Shown piece after piece: positions 26,832 to 35,149 of a DNA stretch of 64,000 nucleotides. This DNA comes from an uncultured Caulobacterales bacterium (GTDB lineage Bacteria > Pseudomonadota > Alphaproteobacteria > Caulobacterales > Caulobacteraceae). The first letter of the stretch is position 1. Each line of letters begins with the position of its first letter. The notes beneath the pieces were generated by a model. The model had not been told where the DNA came from. It made no database searches and saw only the letters and a list, made by a program, of their open reading frames with translations. The position numbers and the translations under genes were made by a program. The DNA is taken from the NCBI GenBank assembly GCA_903840435.1, contig CAIMFV010000005.1, forward strand, positions 1 through 64,000. The letters run 5' to 3'.

Positions 26832-27887
26832 ATGTCGCACCGCCTTTTCCACTCCACCGCGCTGGCGCTGGCCTCAACCCTACTGGGATCGACGGGTTGG
26901 AGCGTGGACGCCGAGGCTCAGATGGCGCCGCAAGGCGTGGTCTATGGCGCTCAAGGCGGCTATGGCTATGCGGCGCCAGGCGGCTGCGGCCAACAGACCT
27001 ATGCCAGTGTCTGCGGGCAGGCTTCGCCCGGCTATGTCTATGCCCAACCAAGCTCTGGGCCCGTGCCCTATAGCGGCCAGCCCGTCTATGCGGCACAGCA
27101 AGCCTATCCACCAGCACAGTATGCCTATGCGCCATCGCCCTACACCGCCACCCCTTGCTCGCCGGTGGCTGGTGGGCAGGTTCGCGCCTGCTACACCATG
27201 AACCTGGCCCCTCCGCCGCCTGCCTATGCCCAACCCAATCCCTGCTGCGCACCCGTCTATGCGCCTCCGGTTGAAACCAATTGGAACAGCGGCGAAATGA
27301 CCGGCGGCGTTGGCGACGAGGTTGTGTTCTCGGGCGGTGGCGGCGGCGGCGGCGGCGGCGGCGCGATCATGCCCTTCGGCCCCAACGGCTTCATGTCGAA
27401 TATCTCGAATTCAAACCAGAACACCGGCGGATCGATCACCAACTCCATTTCGATCAACAACCAAAACTCCAACTCCAATTCCAACTCGAATTCGAATTGG
27501 AACCAGAACAATAATGGCGGCCATAAGGGCGGGCGCGGTCACCATGGCGGCGGCGGCGGCAGTTATGGCGGCGGTTCGGGCGGTGGTTCGGGTGGCGGTT
27601 CAGGGGGTGGCTCTGGCGGTGGTTACGGCGGCGGATCCGGCGGCGGCGGCGCGTGGGGCAGCGGCGGTGGCTCCGGTGGCGGCTCTGGCGGCGGCTATGG
27701 CGCGGGTTCCGGTGGAGGTCACGGCTCAGGTGGCGGCTCAAGTGGCGGCGCTGGCGGCGGCTATGGCAGTGGCGCGACAGGCGGCGCTGGCAATGGCGGG
27801 ATGGGTGCGAGTGCAGAACATGCGAGGGGCGCCAGCTTCCGCCAATGGGCCCGCCCGGTCGCCAATACTGCGGGTCGGCGTCACTAG
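26832..27887 (+). CDS. Secreted Gly/Ser/Asn-rich low-complexity protein
   Basis: A 351 aa protein. A signal peptide (SHRLFHSTALALASTLL, cleavage near residue 30, AEAQ) is followed by a Tyr/Ala/Gln/Pro-rich region with several Cys (about 35-150). Then come a nine-Gly run, an Asn/Ser-repeat stretch (about 190-225, NSNSNSNSN), and a long Gly-Gly-Ser/Gly-Tyr repeat (about 235-330). Such composition suggests an extracellular, adhesive or fibre-forming protein; this is inference. GGAG lies 6 bases before the ATG. Together with the smaller Gly/Pro protein 2 kb upstream it may be a sigma-54-controlled surface set. Confidence 0.75.
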   Translation: MSHRLFHSTALALASTLLGSTGWSVDAEAQMAPQGVVYGAQGGYGYAAPGGCGQQTYASVCGQASPGYVYAQPSSGPVPYSGQPVYAAQQAYPPAQYAYAPSPYTATPCSPVAGGQVRACYTMNLAPPPPAYAQPNPCCAPVYAPPVETNWNSGEMTGGVGDEVVFSGGGGGGGGGGAIMPFGPNGFMSNISNSNQNTGGSITNSISINNQNSNSNSNSNSNWNQNNNGGHKGGRGHHGGGGGSYGGGSGGGSGGGSGGGSGGGYGGGSGGGGAWGSGGGSGGGSGGGYGAGSGGGHGSGGGSSGGAGGGYGSGATGGAGNGGMGASAEHARGASFRQWARPVANTAGRRH

Positions 27888-27982
27888 CCTCATTCCTATG
27901 CCCAGCGCGCGACGCTTGACGTCGTGCCCTGACGCGGAGCAACCTTCCCCGCGACGGAGCCCCTTCGTCGGTGGAGGCGCGG

Positions 27983-28720
27983 ATGGCGACGGATAAGGCA
28001 GTCATCTTGATTATTGGCGTCGGCGACGGCCTTGGCTCAGCTTTGGCGCGCGCCTTTGCCGCAGACGGTTATGCAGTGTGCATGACGCGCCGTGCTCGTC
28101 ATCTGCCCGAACTCCAAGCCTTAGCCGACTCTCTCCGCGCCGCCGGGGGCGAGGCCCACGCCTATGGCGTCGATGCGCGTGACGAGGCCGAGATGGTGTC
28201 GCTGTTCGAAACGGTCGAGCGCGACATTGGCCCGCTCGCCGTCATGGTGTTCAATATTGGCGCAAATGTCCGTTTCCCGATACGCGACACCACCACGCGG
28301 GTCTTTCACAAGGTCTGGGAAATGGCCTGTTTCGCTGGCTTCCTGGCCGGTCGGGAGGCTGCAAAGCACATGGCGCCGCGCCAAAGCGGCACCATCCTCT
28401 TTACCGGCGCCACCGCCAGCCTGCGCGGACGCGATGGCTTTTCCGCCTTCGCCGCCGCCAAGGCTGGCTTGCGCGCCGTTGCGCAAAGCATGGCCCGCGA
28501 ACTTGGGCCGCTCGGCGTCCACGTCGCCCACATCGTCATCGATGGCCCCATGGACGGAACCTTTATTCGGGAGGTGCGTCCCGACGCCCAAACCCTGGTC
28601 GATGCGGACGCCATTTTGAATCCCGAGGACGTGGCCAAAGCCTACCTCGCCCTCGTCAAGCAACCGAGATCGGCCTGGACCCATGAGCTTGATCTACGGC
28701 CCTGGTCGGAAGCCTGGTAG
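27983..28720 (+). CDS. Short-chain dehydrogenase/reductase family protein, atypical active site
   Basis: A 245 aa Rossmann-fold SDR. The nucleotide-binding motif reads GVGDGLG near residue 12. The NNAG region reads NIGAN and the catalytic Ser region is GATASLRG. The usual YxxxK reads FAAAK (FSAFAAAKAGLRAVAQ), so the catalytic Tyr is Phe; similar Phe-containing SDRs occur as a recurring subgroup, which suggests a non-classical or non-catalytic role. The ATG has a perfect GGAGG five bases upstream, which decides the start over the in-frame GTG at 27971. Confidence 0.85.
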   Translation: MATDKAVILIIGVGDGLGSALARAFAADGYAVCMTRRARHLPELQALADSLRAAGGEAHAYGVDARDEAEMVSLFETVERDIGPLAVMVFNIGANVRFPIRDTTTRVFHKVWEMACFAGFLAGREAAKHMAPRQSGTILFTGATASLRGRDGFSAFAAAKAGLRAVAQSMARELGPLGVHVAHIVIDGPMDGTFIREVRPDAQTLVDADAILNPEDVAKAYLALVKQPRSAWTHELDLRPWSEAW

Positions 28721-28818
28721 TCCGCCAGAGGCGGTCGGTGAGCGGATTACCTCGAATTCATTGGACCTTCGGCGGCGCTTTCGCCACGCTTGCGTCCAGA
28801 TTTCGGGAAAGGTTTTCC

Positions 28819-29607
28819 ATGCCTTTAGATCGCAGCCCTTCACCTCGTCCGACCGCCCTCTTGCTCGGCGTCTCTGCCTTGGCAGCGCTTGGCCTCAGCG
28901 CTTGCGAGCGCCAAAAGCATGCGGATGTGATTGTCGGTGGCCATGCCTTGGCGGTCGCTAGTCGGCTCAACTGTCCAGAGGAGGCGGGCGACCTCCACCT
29001 GTCATCCCAAGCCCCAGACGGCCAATCTTGTGACTATCGGGGACGTGAGGACGTCGAGGTTACCTTGCGCCGGGTCGACCTGATTGACGGCGGGCCAGAC
29101 AAGGCAGCGCAAGACGTGGAGCATCGCCTGGGCGCGCTCGTTCCACAGGCGGCACATGAGTCGGATGCGTCCATCAAGGTCGAGAAGCGCAGTGCGAAGG
29201 ACGATGACAGCCGCGCCGATATTGATCTGCCTTTCGTCCATATTCATGCGGATGGCGACAAGGCCGACGTCAAGCTACCCGGCGTCCATGTCAATGCCGA
29301 TGGCGATGGCGCTGAGGTCAAGACGGATCTTGGCGGCTTAAAAAATGGCGTGCTCAAGGCCAATGACAAGGGCGTGGTGGTGCGCGCTGATGCGACGGAC
29401 CGGGCCAATGTCGACCTGTCGTGGATCATGGTGGCGTCTGAGCCCGGGCCGGACGGATGGCGACGGGTTGGCTATGTGCTGCGAGGCCCCAAGACCGGCC
29501 CGCTGGTTGCCGCTGAATTACGCTCGCGCCAGGGCGATAATGATCACATCAATTATCGCTTCGGTTTAGATAACCTCCGCACCCTGGTCGCCAAGAGCCT
29601 CAAATAA
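28819..29607 (+). CDS. Putative lipoprotein with internal beta repeats
   Basis: A 262 aa protein with a lipoprotein signal peptide: lipobox LSAC with Cys29. The mature part has related segments around residues 143-175 (VHIHADGDKADVKLPGVHV, then NADGDGAEVK) that look like a tandem duplication with DGD turns. A C-terminal domain contains WRRVGYVLRGPKTGPLVAAEL. I do not recognise a characterised family. The chosen ATG follows GGGAAAGG. The 3' end overlaps the convergent MBL-fold gene by 8 bases. Confidence 0.75.
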   Translation: MPLDRSPSPRPTALLLGVSALAALGLSACERQKHADVIVGGHALAVASRLNCPEEAGDLHLSSQAPDGQSCDYRGREDVEVTLRRVDLIDGGPDKAAQDVEHRLGALVPQAAHESDASIKVEKRSAKDDDSRADIDLPFVHIHADGDKADVKLPGVHVNADGDGAEVKTDLGGLKNGVLKANDKGVVVRADATDRANVDLSWIMVASEPGPDGWRRVGYVLRGPKTGPLVAAELRSRQGDNDHINYRFGLDNLRTLVAKSLK

Positions 29608-30430
29608 TCGCGGCGAGTTCCGACACAAATCGCATGCCGTCATAGCCGGGCTCGACGCCCGAAGGCAGGTTGGCGCGCAAGGTCTGGTAGTCGAGATCAA
29701 TGTGCATATTGGTCAAGATGGCGCGTCTCGGTTTCAACATCGAAATCCAAGCCAGAGCCTTGTCGAGATGGGCATGGGTGGGGTGGGGCGTATAGCGCAA
29801 GGCGTCAATGATGAAGACGTCCAAACCCTGCAACAGATCAAGCGCGCTTTGCGGCAAGTCCACTACATCGGCGGAATAGGCGACGTCGCCAATGCGAAAT
29901 CCCAGCGCCCGAACATCGCCATGGTCTTGGTCATAGGTGAGAAACGGAATGGGTCCAGATGGTCCCGTGACCTCGCTAAGCCTGCCAAACTCAGGGGCGG
30001 GCAAGAGCTCGGCAATCGGTGGATACTGTCCCCCGCCGCGAAAGACATAGCAGAACCGATCACCGAGTGAGGCGCAGCTCGCCGCATCAGCATAGCAGGG
30101 GATTTTCATCCGTTGGCGGAGAAAAAACGCCCGGATGTCGTCAATACCGTGGGTCTGGTCGGCGTGATCATGGCTGAACAAAACCCCGTCCAAACGCTTC
30201 AACCCCGCCTGCACCGCTTGCAGCCGAAATTCCGGCGGCGTGTCCACAACCAGCGTGGTGAGGTCAGCAGGGCTCGCGCCAGCTTCGCTGAGGCGTCGCA
30301 CAGCAAGTCCACAGCGGGTGCGGTGGTTTCGGGGTTCATTGGGATCGCAGGCGCCAAAGGCCCCATCGGCGCGCGGAACGCCACCCGACGACCCGGTTCC
30401 CAGAAGCGTGAATTCCAACTGGACCGTCAT
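29600..30430 (-). CDS. MBL-fold metallo-hydrolase (PhnP-like)
   Basis: A 276 aa metallo-beta-lactamase-fold hydrolase close to PhnP/RNase Z-like phosphodiesterases. It shows LLGTGSSGGVPR at the N-terminus, two Cys (FGACDP, RTRCGLAV) as in zinc-binding PhnP relatives, LVVDTPPEFR, and the metal motif SHDHADQTHG. PhnP cleaves cyclic ribose phosphates; no phn genes are present, so the substrate here is open. It overlaps the tatD gene by 4 bases and is the last gene of the tmk-holB-tatD run, an order common in alphaproteobacteria. Confidence 0.88.
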   Translation of the reverse strand: MTVQLEFTLLGTGSSGGVPRADGAFGACDPNEPRNHRTRCGLAVRRLSEAGASPADLTTLVVDTPPEFRLQAVQAGLKRLDGVLFSHDHADQTHGIDDIRAFFLRQRMKIPCYADAASCASLGDRFCYVFRGGGQYPPIAELLPAPEFGRLSEVTGPSGPIPFLTYDQDHGDVRALGFRIGDVAYSADVVDLPQSALDLLQGLDVFIIDALRYTPHPTHAHLDKALAWISMLKPRRAILTNMHIDLDYQTLRANLPSGVEPGYDGMRFVSELAAII

Positions 30431-31206
30431 GGTCGTTGCACACGGTCAAACAGATCAAAAAAGGCAGCTTCGGTCTTGGCCTCAGCCTCGGCAAGCGGCC
30501 AGCCGCGAATTTCGGCAAGTTTCGCCAGAACATGGCCAATGAAAGCCGGTTCATTGCGCCTGCCCCGATAGGGCACCGGCGCCAGATAGGGACAGTCCGT
30601 CTCAACAATCAGCCGCGCTTCTGGCATCTCGGCGATCACAGCCCGCACGTCGTCGGCGGCTTTAAAGGTAGCAATGCCAGAGACCGAGAAATAGGCCCCC
30701 AGCTGGGCCGCGCGCCGGGCAAGCTCCGCGCCGCTGGTATAGCAATGCATCAAGATTTTGAATGGCTGGCGATGAAAGGCCGTCTCCAACATGTCGCCCA
30801 TATCCTCATCCGCCTCACGGGTATGGACAATCAGCGGCAAGCCGGTGGCCTGGGCTGCGGCAATATGAACCGCGAAAACCTGACGCTGCACATCGCGCGG
30901 CGACAGGTCGTAGTGATAATCAAGCCCTGTCTCACCAATGCCAACCACGCGGTCATCGGCCGCGAACCGCACCAAGTCCGCCACGTCGAGGCCCCGGTGG
31001 TGCTTGGCCTCGTGGGGGTGGACGCCGACGCTGGCCCAAATGTCGGCGTGCGCCTTGGCCAGGGCCAAGACCTTGGGAAAATTATCCAGCCGATCGCAAA
31101 TGGTCAGCATCAGGGCGACGCCCGCCTGTCGCGCGCGGGCAATGACGTCGGCCTGATCGTCGGCAAATTGCGGCGCGTGCAGATTGACATGGCTATCGAT
31201 CAGCAT
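30427..31206 (-). CDS. tatD: TatD-family deoxyribonuclease
   Basis: A 259 aa metal-dependent nuclease of the TatD/YcfH family. Landmarks are LIDSHVNLHAPQF at the N-terminus, SVGVHPHEAKHH, GIGETGLDYHYDLSP, LIVHTREADEDM, and METDCPYLAPVPYRG-like VETDCPYLAPV near the C-terminus. Family members have 3'-5' exonuclease activity in DNA repair and turnover, and YcfH-type genes are often next to holB, as here. It overlaps holB by a single base and the MBL gene by 4. Confidence 0.92.
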   Translation of the reverse strand: MLIDSHVNLHAPQFADDQADVIARARQAGVALMLTICDRLDNFPKVLALAKAHADIWASVGVHPHEAKHHRGLDVADLVRFAADDRVVGIGETGLDYHYDLSPRDVQRQVFAVHIAAAQATGLPLIVHTREADEDMGDMLETAFHRQPFKILMHCYTSGAELARRAAQLGAYFSVSGIATFKAADDVRAVIAEMPEARLIVETDCPYLAPVPYRGRRNEPAFIGHVLAKLAEIRGWPLAEAEAKTEAAFFDLFDRVQRP

Positions 31207-32258
31207 CAGGCCTCACCCAAGGCAAGGCTGCGGTCGGCGCCGCGCGCGGTCCGTTGCAGGGCCTCAACCACACTAAAAAAGGCGTCGCTGCGGTCAAGAT
31301 TGATGCCCTCGACCTCGTCGGGCAGGGAGACGAACTGGCTCCAGGCTTCCGACCATCTGGCGCGCGCGGCAAGGTCGCCGCCCTCGAGGCCCGCGACCCG
31401 ATCAGCGATTTGGTCGCACAGGTGGGCGATAAACAGGCGGAACTGGCTCCCCCCTTCGCTACCCCGGAACATTTCCGCTGTGGTCAGGGCAAAAACCGGA
31501 TCGGCCTCAGCGCCCAGCGCCATCAGCCGGGCCGCAGCCGCCTCAAGCTTGGCGCCGCCATCGTCTGCGCCGTGCACGAGCCTTCCCGGTGAGCCTGCCG
31601 CCAGCCTCGCCCTCACTTGCGCCTCATCCTGGGAGACCCCAAACCGCGCGACAGCCAGATCAGCCAATTGGGCTTCGGACCAGGGCTTGACGCTGAGGCG
31701 GCGGCAGCGTGAACGCACCGTGGGGAGGAGTTTTCCAGGTTGATGCGAGACAAGCAACAAGACGCCCCGCGCTGGCGGCTCTTCCAGCGTTTTCAACAAG
31801 GCATTGGCGGCATTGAGGTTGAGGTCTTCCGCCGCGTCGATCAAGGCCACGCGAAACGGCGCTAACGCAGGCGCCTTGGAGAAAAACTCCGCCAAGCGCC
31901 GTGCCTCATCGACGGAAATCCCCCGCCGCGCCTTGCCCGTCTCGTCATAACGGTTGAGCAGAATAAAGTCGGGATGGGCCCCGGCCAGCATCAAGCGCGC
32001 CATGGGATCATCGGGCGAACTGCCCGCAGGCCCAAAGGCGTGATTGGGCTTTGCGCCCAACAGGCGCCTTGCCAAGCGATGGGCGAGCGCGGCCTTACCC
32101 AAGCCTTCCGGCCCAACAATCAACCAGGCATGGTGCAGACGCCCACGCGCCAAGCAGTCCAAAAACACCTCTGCGGCGGTATCGAGGCCCTGCAAGGCTT
32201 CGGTCAACCTGGCCGGGTCCTCCGCCACGGGTTCGGAAGCGCTGCGCGGGGCGGCCAT
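31206..32258 (-). CDS. holB: DNA polymerase III, delta-prime subunit
   Basis: Delta' subunit of the clamp loader, 350 aa from this ATG. It shows the family's degenerate P-loop GPEGLGKAALAHRLARRLL (about residues 45-63), the sensor-like ALLKTLEEPPARGVLLLVSHQ, and RSRCRRLSVKPWSE. Delta' does not hydrolyse ATP, consistent with Ala after the P-loop Lys. It starts in a TGATG overlap with tmk. The longer in-frame start 22 codons upstream lies wholly inside tmk and was rejected. Confidence 0.92.
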   Translation of the reverse strand: MAAPRSASEPVAEDPARLTEALQGLDTAAEVFLDCLARGRLHHAWLIVGPEGLGKAALAHRLARRLLGAKPNHAFGPAGSSPDDPMARLMLAGAHPDFILLNRYDETGKARRGISVDEARRLAEFFSKAPALAPFRVALIDAAEDLNLNAANALLKTLEEPPARGVLLLVSHQPGKLLPTVRSRCRRLSVKPWSEAQLADLAVARFGVSQDEAQVRARLAAGSPGRLVHGADDGGAKLEAAAARLMALGAEADPVFALTTAEMFRGSEGGSQFRLFIAHLCDQIADRVAGLEGGDLAARARWSEAWSQFVSLPDEVEGINLDRSDAFFSVVEALQRTARGADRSLALGEA

Positions 32259-32920
32259 CAGTGCGGCTCCGACGCTATAGGTGCATCCCCTGCTGCCTCC
32301 AGGCGGGGGGCGAGCGCCGCCCAAATCGCCTCAAACACGGCATCCTCGCTCAAGCTCGCGGAAATAACGACACAGCGCTTTGGCTCCGCAGCCGCGATCT
32401 TCAGAAAACCCTCCCTTAGCCGCTCGTGAAAGGCCAGCGCCTTGGCTTCAAAACGCGCCTCTGCCCCGCCGCGCGCCCCTGCCCGGCCAAGCCCCAATTG
32501 CGGCGGTGCATCAAGTACCAGGGTCAAATCAGGACGGGTCTCGCCCAAGACCTGATCCTCAAGGCGCAAGATAAATTCCGCGGCCAGTCCCCCGGCTGCA
32601 CCCTGATAGGCGCGGGTCGAGTCGGCAAAGCGGTCGCACAGTACAATCTCTCCGCGCGCCAAGGCGGGCCGAATGGTGCGGGCCAAATGGTCCTCCCGGG
32701 CGGCATTGAGAATCAAGGTCTCCGCCAGAGGCGACCAGCGCTCGGTATCGCCGGTAACGAGAAGTGCGCGCAAGGCTTCCGCCCCCGGCGAACCGCCCGG
32801 CTCCCGCGTCGTGGTCACGCCATAGCCAAGCGCGCGCAGGCGTTGCGCCACGCGCCGCACCTGGGTCGATTTCCCAACCCCTTCGCCGCCTTCAAAGGTG
32901 ATAAACCGCGCTCTGGCCAC
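32258..32920 (-). CDS. tmk: Thymidylate kinase
   Basis: Phosphorylates dTMP to dTDP. A 220 aa protein with P-loop FEGGEGVGKSTQ, the TTREPGG motif, the DR-type ILCDRFADSTRAYQG and a lid region. GTG at 32920 is chosen: GGAGAG lies 5 bases upstream and RARFITFEGGEG follows. It heads the tmk-holB-tatD-MBL run and is divergent from tRNA-Ser. The frame extends upstream with no family similarity. Confidence 0.94.
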   Translation of the reverse strand: MARARFITFEGGEGVGKSTQVRRVAQRLRALGYGVTTTREPGGSPGAEALRALLVTGDTERWSPLAETLILNAAREDHLARTIRPALARGEIVLCDRFADSTRAYQGAAGGLAAEFILRLEDQVLGETRPDLTLVLDAPPQLGLGRAGARGGAEARFEAKALAFHERLREGFLKIAAAEPKRCVVISASLSEDAVFEAIWAALAPRLEAAGDAPIASEPH

Positions 32921-33062
32921 TGAAACTCTCCGCGCCCCTCCTTCCCAAGCTTTGGCGCGGCGCGCAAGGGAGAGGAACAAGCCACTAGACCAAATCAAAA
33001 AGCCGGTTTAATCCCAACCCCTCTCGCGCCCCGGTCCTCACCTGCGCGCGACGACATCTAAA

Positions 33063-33152
33063 GGATGGGTGGCCGAGTGGTTTAAGGCAGCGGTCTTGAA
33101 AACCGCCGTAGGTGGAAGCCTACCGTGAGTTCGAATCTCACCCCATCCGCCA
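33063..33152 (+). tRNA. tRNA-Ser (anticodon TGA)
   Basis: A 90-base class II tRNA. The acceptor GGATGGG pairs with CCCATCC, the anticodon loop CTTGAAAA contains TGA, a long variable arm (TAGGTGGAAGCCTA) is present, GTTCGAATC marks the T-loop, and CCA is encoded. It lies at the left edge of the accessory block, and tRNA-Ser genes are common island integration sites. Confidence 0.97.
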
Positions 33153-33757
33153 GGTCTTTAAGTGGGAACTGGCTGTATATTGCAGTTCGTCACACATAAG
33201 TGGCGCAGCCGGGATTTACACCCCATGATCCGCATCACGCGTTAGGCTACCTCGACTTGGTGGGCGAACTCGGGCATCGGCTTTAATCCCACCTTCCCCC
33301 ATTCCGCGCCTCACGCCTCCCAAACGCCAACTGATTTGCAAGGTTGGTGTTGACGCAACCAAGCTGGAATTTGAATTCACGCTGCGTGGCAGCCGGTTCG
33401 CTAATGGCAATAATGGAGCGGTATCCGGATGGGCAGTATTCCGAACGTAAACGGGCGGATGCGGGCGCAAATTCGCGGGTTCAGTCGCGACGGTTGCCGA
33501 GCAAATCTGGACAGTAAGCGTGGTTGACGTGAGCTGCGGCTCTTGCCGAATACACCATTCGGTTAATGCAGACCGGCCGGTAAGCCTTGCGTTCAAATTC
33601 CGGGCATGTCCCGTAGTTGTTGACGACCTCAATAAGGCAGCCTGTTGCTCGACGTATTCTAAAGCAGCAACGAATTCCTTAGTGATAATAGCGCGAACGT
33701 TGAAGCAAGTCCTTTGGCGCGCTACAAAAGACGAGGTCATTTTTTTTGGGGCGGGTC
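33153..33757. other. Left part of accessory block, no supported gene
   Basis: About 600 bases between tRNA-Ser and the helicase gene. Both strands have open stretches (one minus frame of 214 codons) but they lack recognisable domains, plausible starts or sensible composition. It may contain decayed island DNA and the helicase-cassette promoter. A run of eight T (33740-33747) lies immediately before the helicase start. No repeat of the tRNA 3' end was found at the far side. Confidence 0.5.
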
Positions 33758-35149
33758 GTGGCATTACCGAAACTGGTCGGACGTCAGCGAGAAGTCGTAT
33801 ATCTTCCGACACAGGGGCACCAGGTGATTTTGGGCACAGCCGGAAGCGGAAAGACCTCAATGGCTGTCTTACGAGCGGCGCAGCTATCGAATCCCAGCTT
33901 TCCCGGGTCCGGTAAGACGCTCCTCATCACGTTCAACAAGACGTTGGGAGCCTATATCCGCTTCCTCGCGGCCGATATTCTGCGCGGTGTCACCGTCGAG
34001 AATTTCCATCGTTTTGCCCGCGGATATTTAAGCGCATTGGGACAAATGAAGGGCACGTCGATCTTGCCGACCAAGCGCTACGTGGAACTAGTCCAGAAGG
34101 CGGTTTCAAATGTCGCTGGCCACCACGATTCTCATGCATTTTTCAACCGCCCGTCTTCCTTTTTCGAGGCAGAGATCCGTTGGTTGTCGCAGCACGGGAT
34201 CGTGAGCTCGGAAGATTATGACTCAATCAGCAGGACTGGGCGTTCTGACGCGCGCCTTATCCGTTCGATGCGCCCGACGATGTGGAAGATTCTCGAGGAG
34301 TACCGTAGGCTGCGCCTAGAAGCTGGTTACCGTTATGACTTGTACGATATTGCGTCTGCGGTCGCGTATGCGTTCGACTGCGATGGCAGGCCGCGGCTCT
34401 ACAGACACGTTATAGTAGATGAGGGGCAAGACCTCTCTCCGGAGATGCTTCGTGCCTTATCCAAAGCGGTGCCGACTGACGGGTCGTTCACGTTCTTTGG
34501 GGATGTTGCGCAGCAGATTTACGGCAACCAATTGACTTGGAGATCGGCAGGCCTGAACCATCCGAAAGTCTGGCATTTCGAAGAGAATTATCGCAACACC
34601 CAAGCGATCGCGGACTTGGCCTTAGCGATCTCTCGAATGCCGTATTATGCCGGGGAAGCCGACTTGGTCGCGCCTAAGCAGCCGGCGGCCGAAGGTCCGA
34701 AGCCCACACTGGTTCATTTCACCGACCGGGACCGAGAGATAGACTTCGTGGTCGACCGCTCAACGCGCTTCGCCCGAACCCGGAGCGTGGCGATCCTGAC
34801 CCGAACGCGCGCACAAGCTCGAACATTCATCTCGAAGCTTCCCGAAGCCCGCAAGCTCACGGATTCACTCGAGATCTGGAAGGAAACTACCGGGATCTGG
34901 ATTGGCACGCTTCACAGCGGCAAGGGCCTTGAATTCGATAGCGTCATTTTGCCGCACCTTTCTGAAGCGGAATTCCCGCATCCTCTCGCAGTCGAGAAGA
35001 TCGGACTTGAGGAGAGTACCGCAATCGATGGACGCATCCTTTACGTGGGGGTCACGCGCGCGAGGACGGCACTGCTCCTGACATATACAGGCGATCGTAC
35101 CGCGTTGCTTCCGCCCAACCGCACGCTCTATGTGGAAGTCGAAGAATGA
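33758..35149 (+). CDS. Compact UvrD-like SF1 helicase/ATPase
   Basis: A 463 aa superfamily 1 helicase, much shorter than UvrD/Rep (about 670-720 aa). Motifs: Walker A GTAGSGKT (26-33), Ia-like ITFNKTLGAY, Walker B VIVDEGQDLS (218-227), motif III GDVAQQIYG, the arginine-bearing EENYRNTQAIADL, motif V TLHSGKGLEFDSVIL (384-398) and motif VI YVGVTRARTALLL (429-441). No nuclease domain is evident. GTG at 33758, preceded by GGGGCGGG, is chosen; TTG at 33746 is also possible. Its stop overlaps the DarT-like gene start by ATGA. UvrD-like helicases are frequent partners in defence operons; here it may sense or process DNA bearing ADP-ribose. Confidence 0.88.
   Translation: MALPKLVGRQREVVYLPTQGHQVILGTAGSGKTSMAVLRAAQLSNPSFPGSGKTLLITFNKTLGAYIRFLAADILRGVTVENFHRFARGYLSALGQMKGTSILPTKRYVELVQKAVSNVAGHHDSHAFFNRPSSFFEAEIRWLSQHGIVSSEDYDSISRTGRSDARLIRSMRPTMWKILEEYRRLRLEAGYRYDLYDIASAVAYAFDCDGRPRLYRHVIVDEGQDLSPEMLRALSKAVPTDGSFTFFGDVAQQIYGNQLTWRSAGLNHPKVWHFEENYRNTQAIADLALAISRMPYYAGEADLVAPKQPAAEGPKPTLVHFTDRDREIDFVVDRSTRFARTRSVAILTRTRAQARTFISKLPEARKLTDSLEIWKETTGIWIGTLHSGKGLEFDSVILPHLSEAEFPHPLAVEKIGLEESTAIDGRILYVGVTRARTALLLTYTGDRTALLPPNRTLYVEVEE

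Noticed and set aside
27540-27790. CRISPR-like or tandem repeat array
   Set aside because: The periodicity is Gly/Ser codon repeats inside an open reading frame, without spacers.
33216-33860. Minus-strand 214-codon open frame in the left part of the accessory block
   Set aside because: Composition is irregular, no domain is recognisable and it overlaps the start of the helicase gene.
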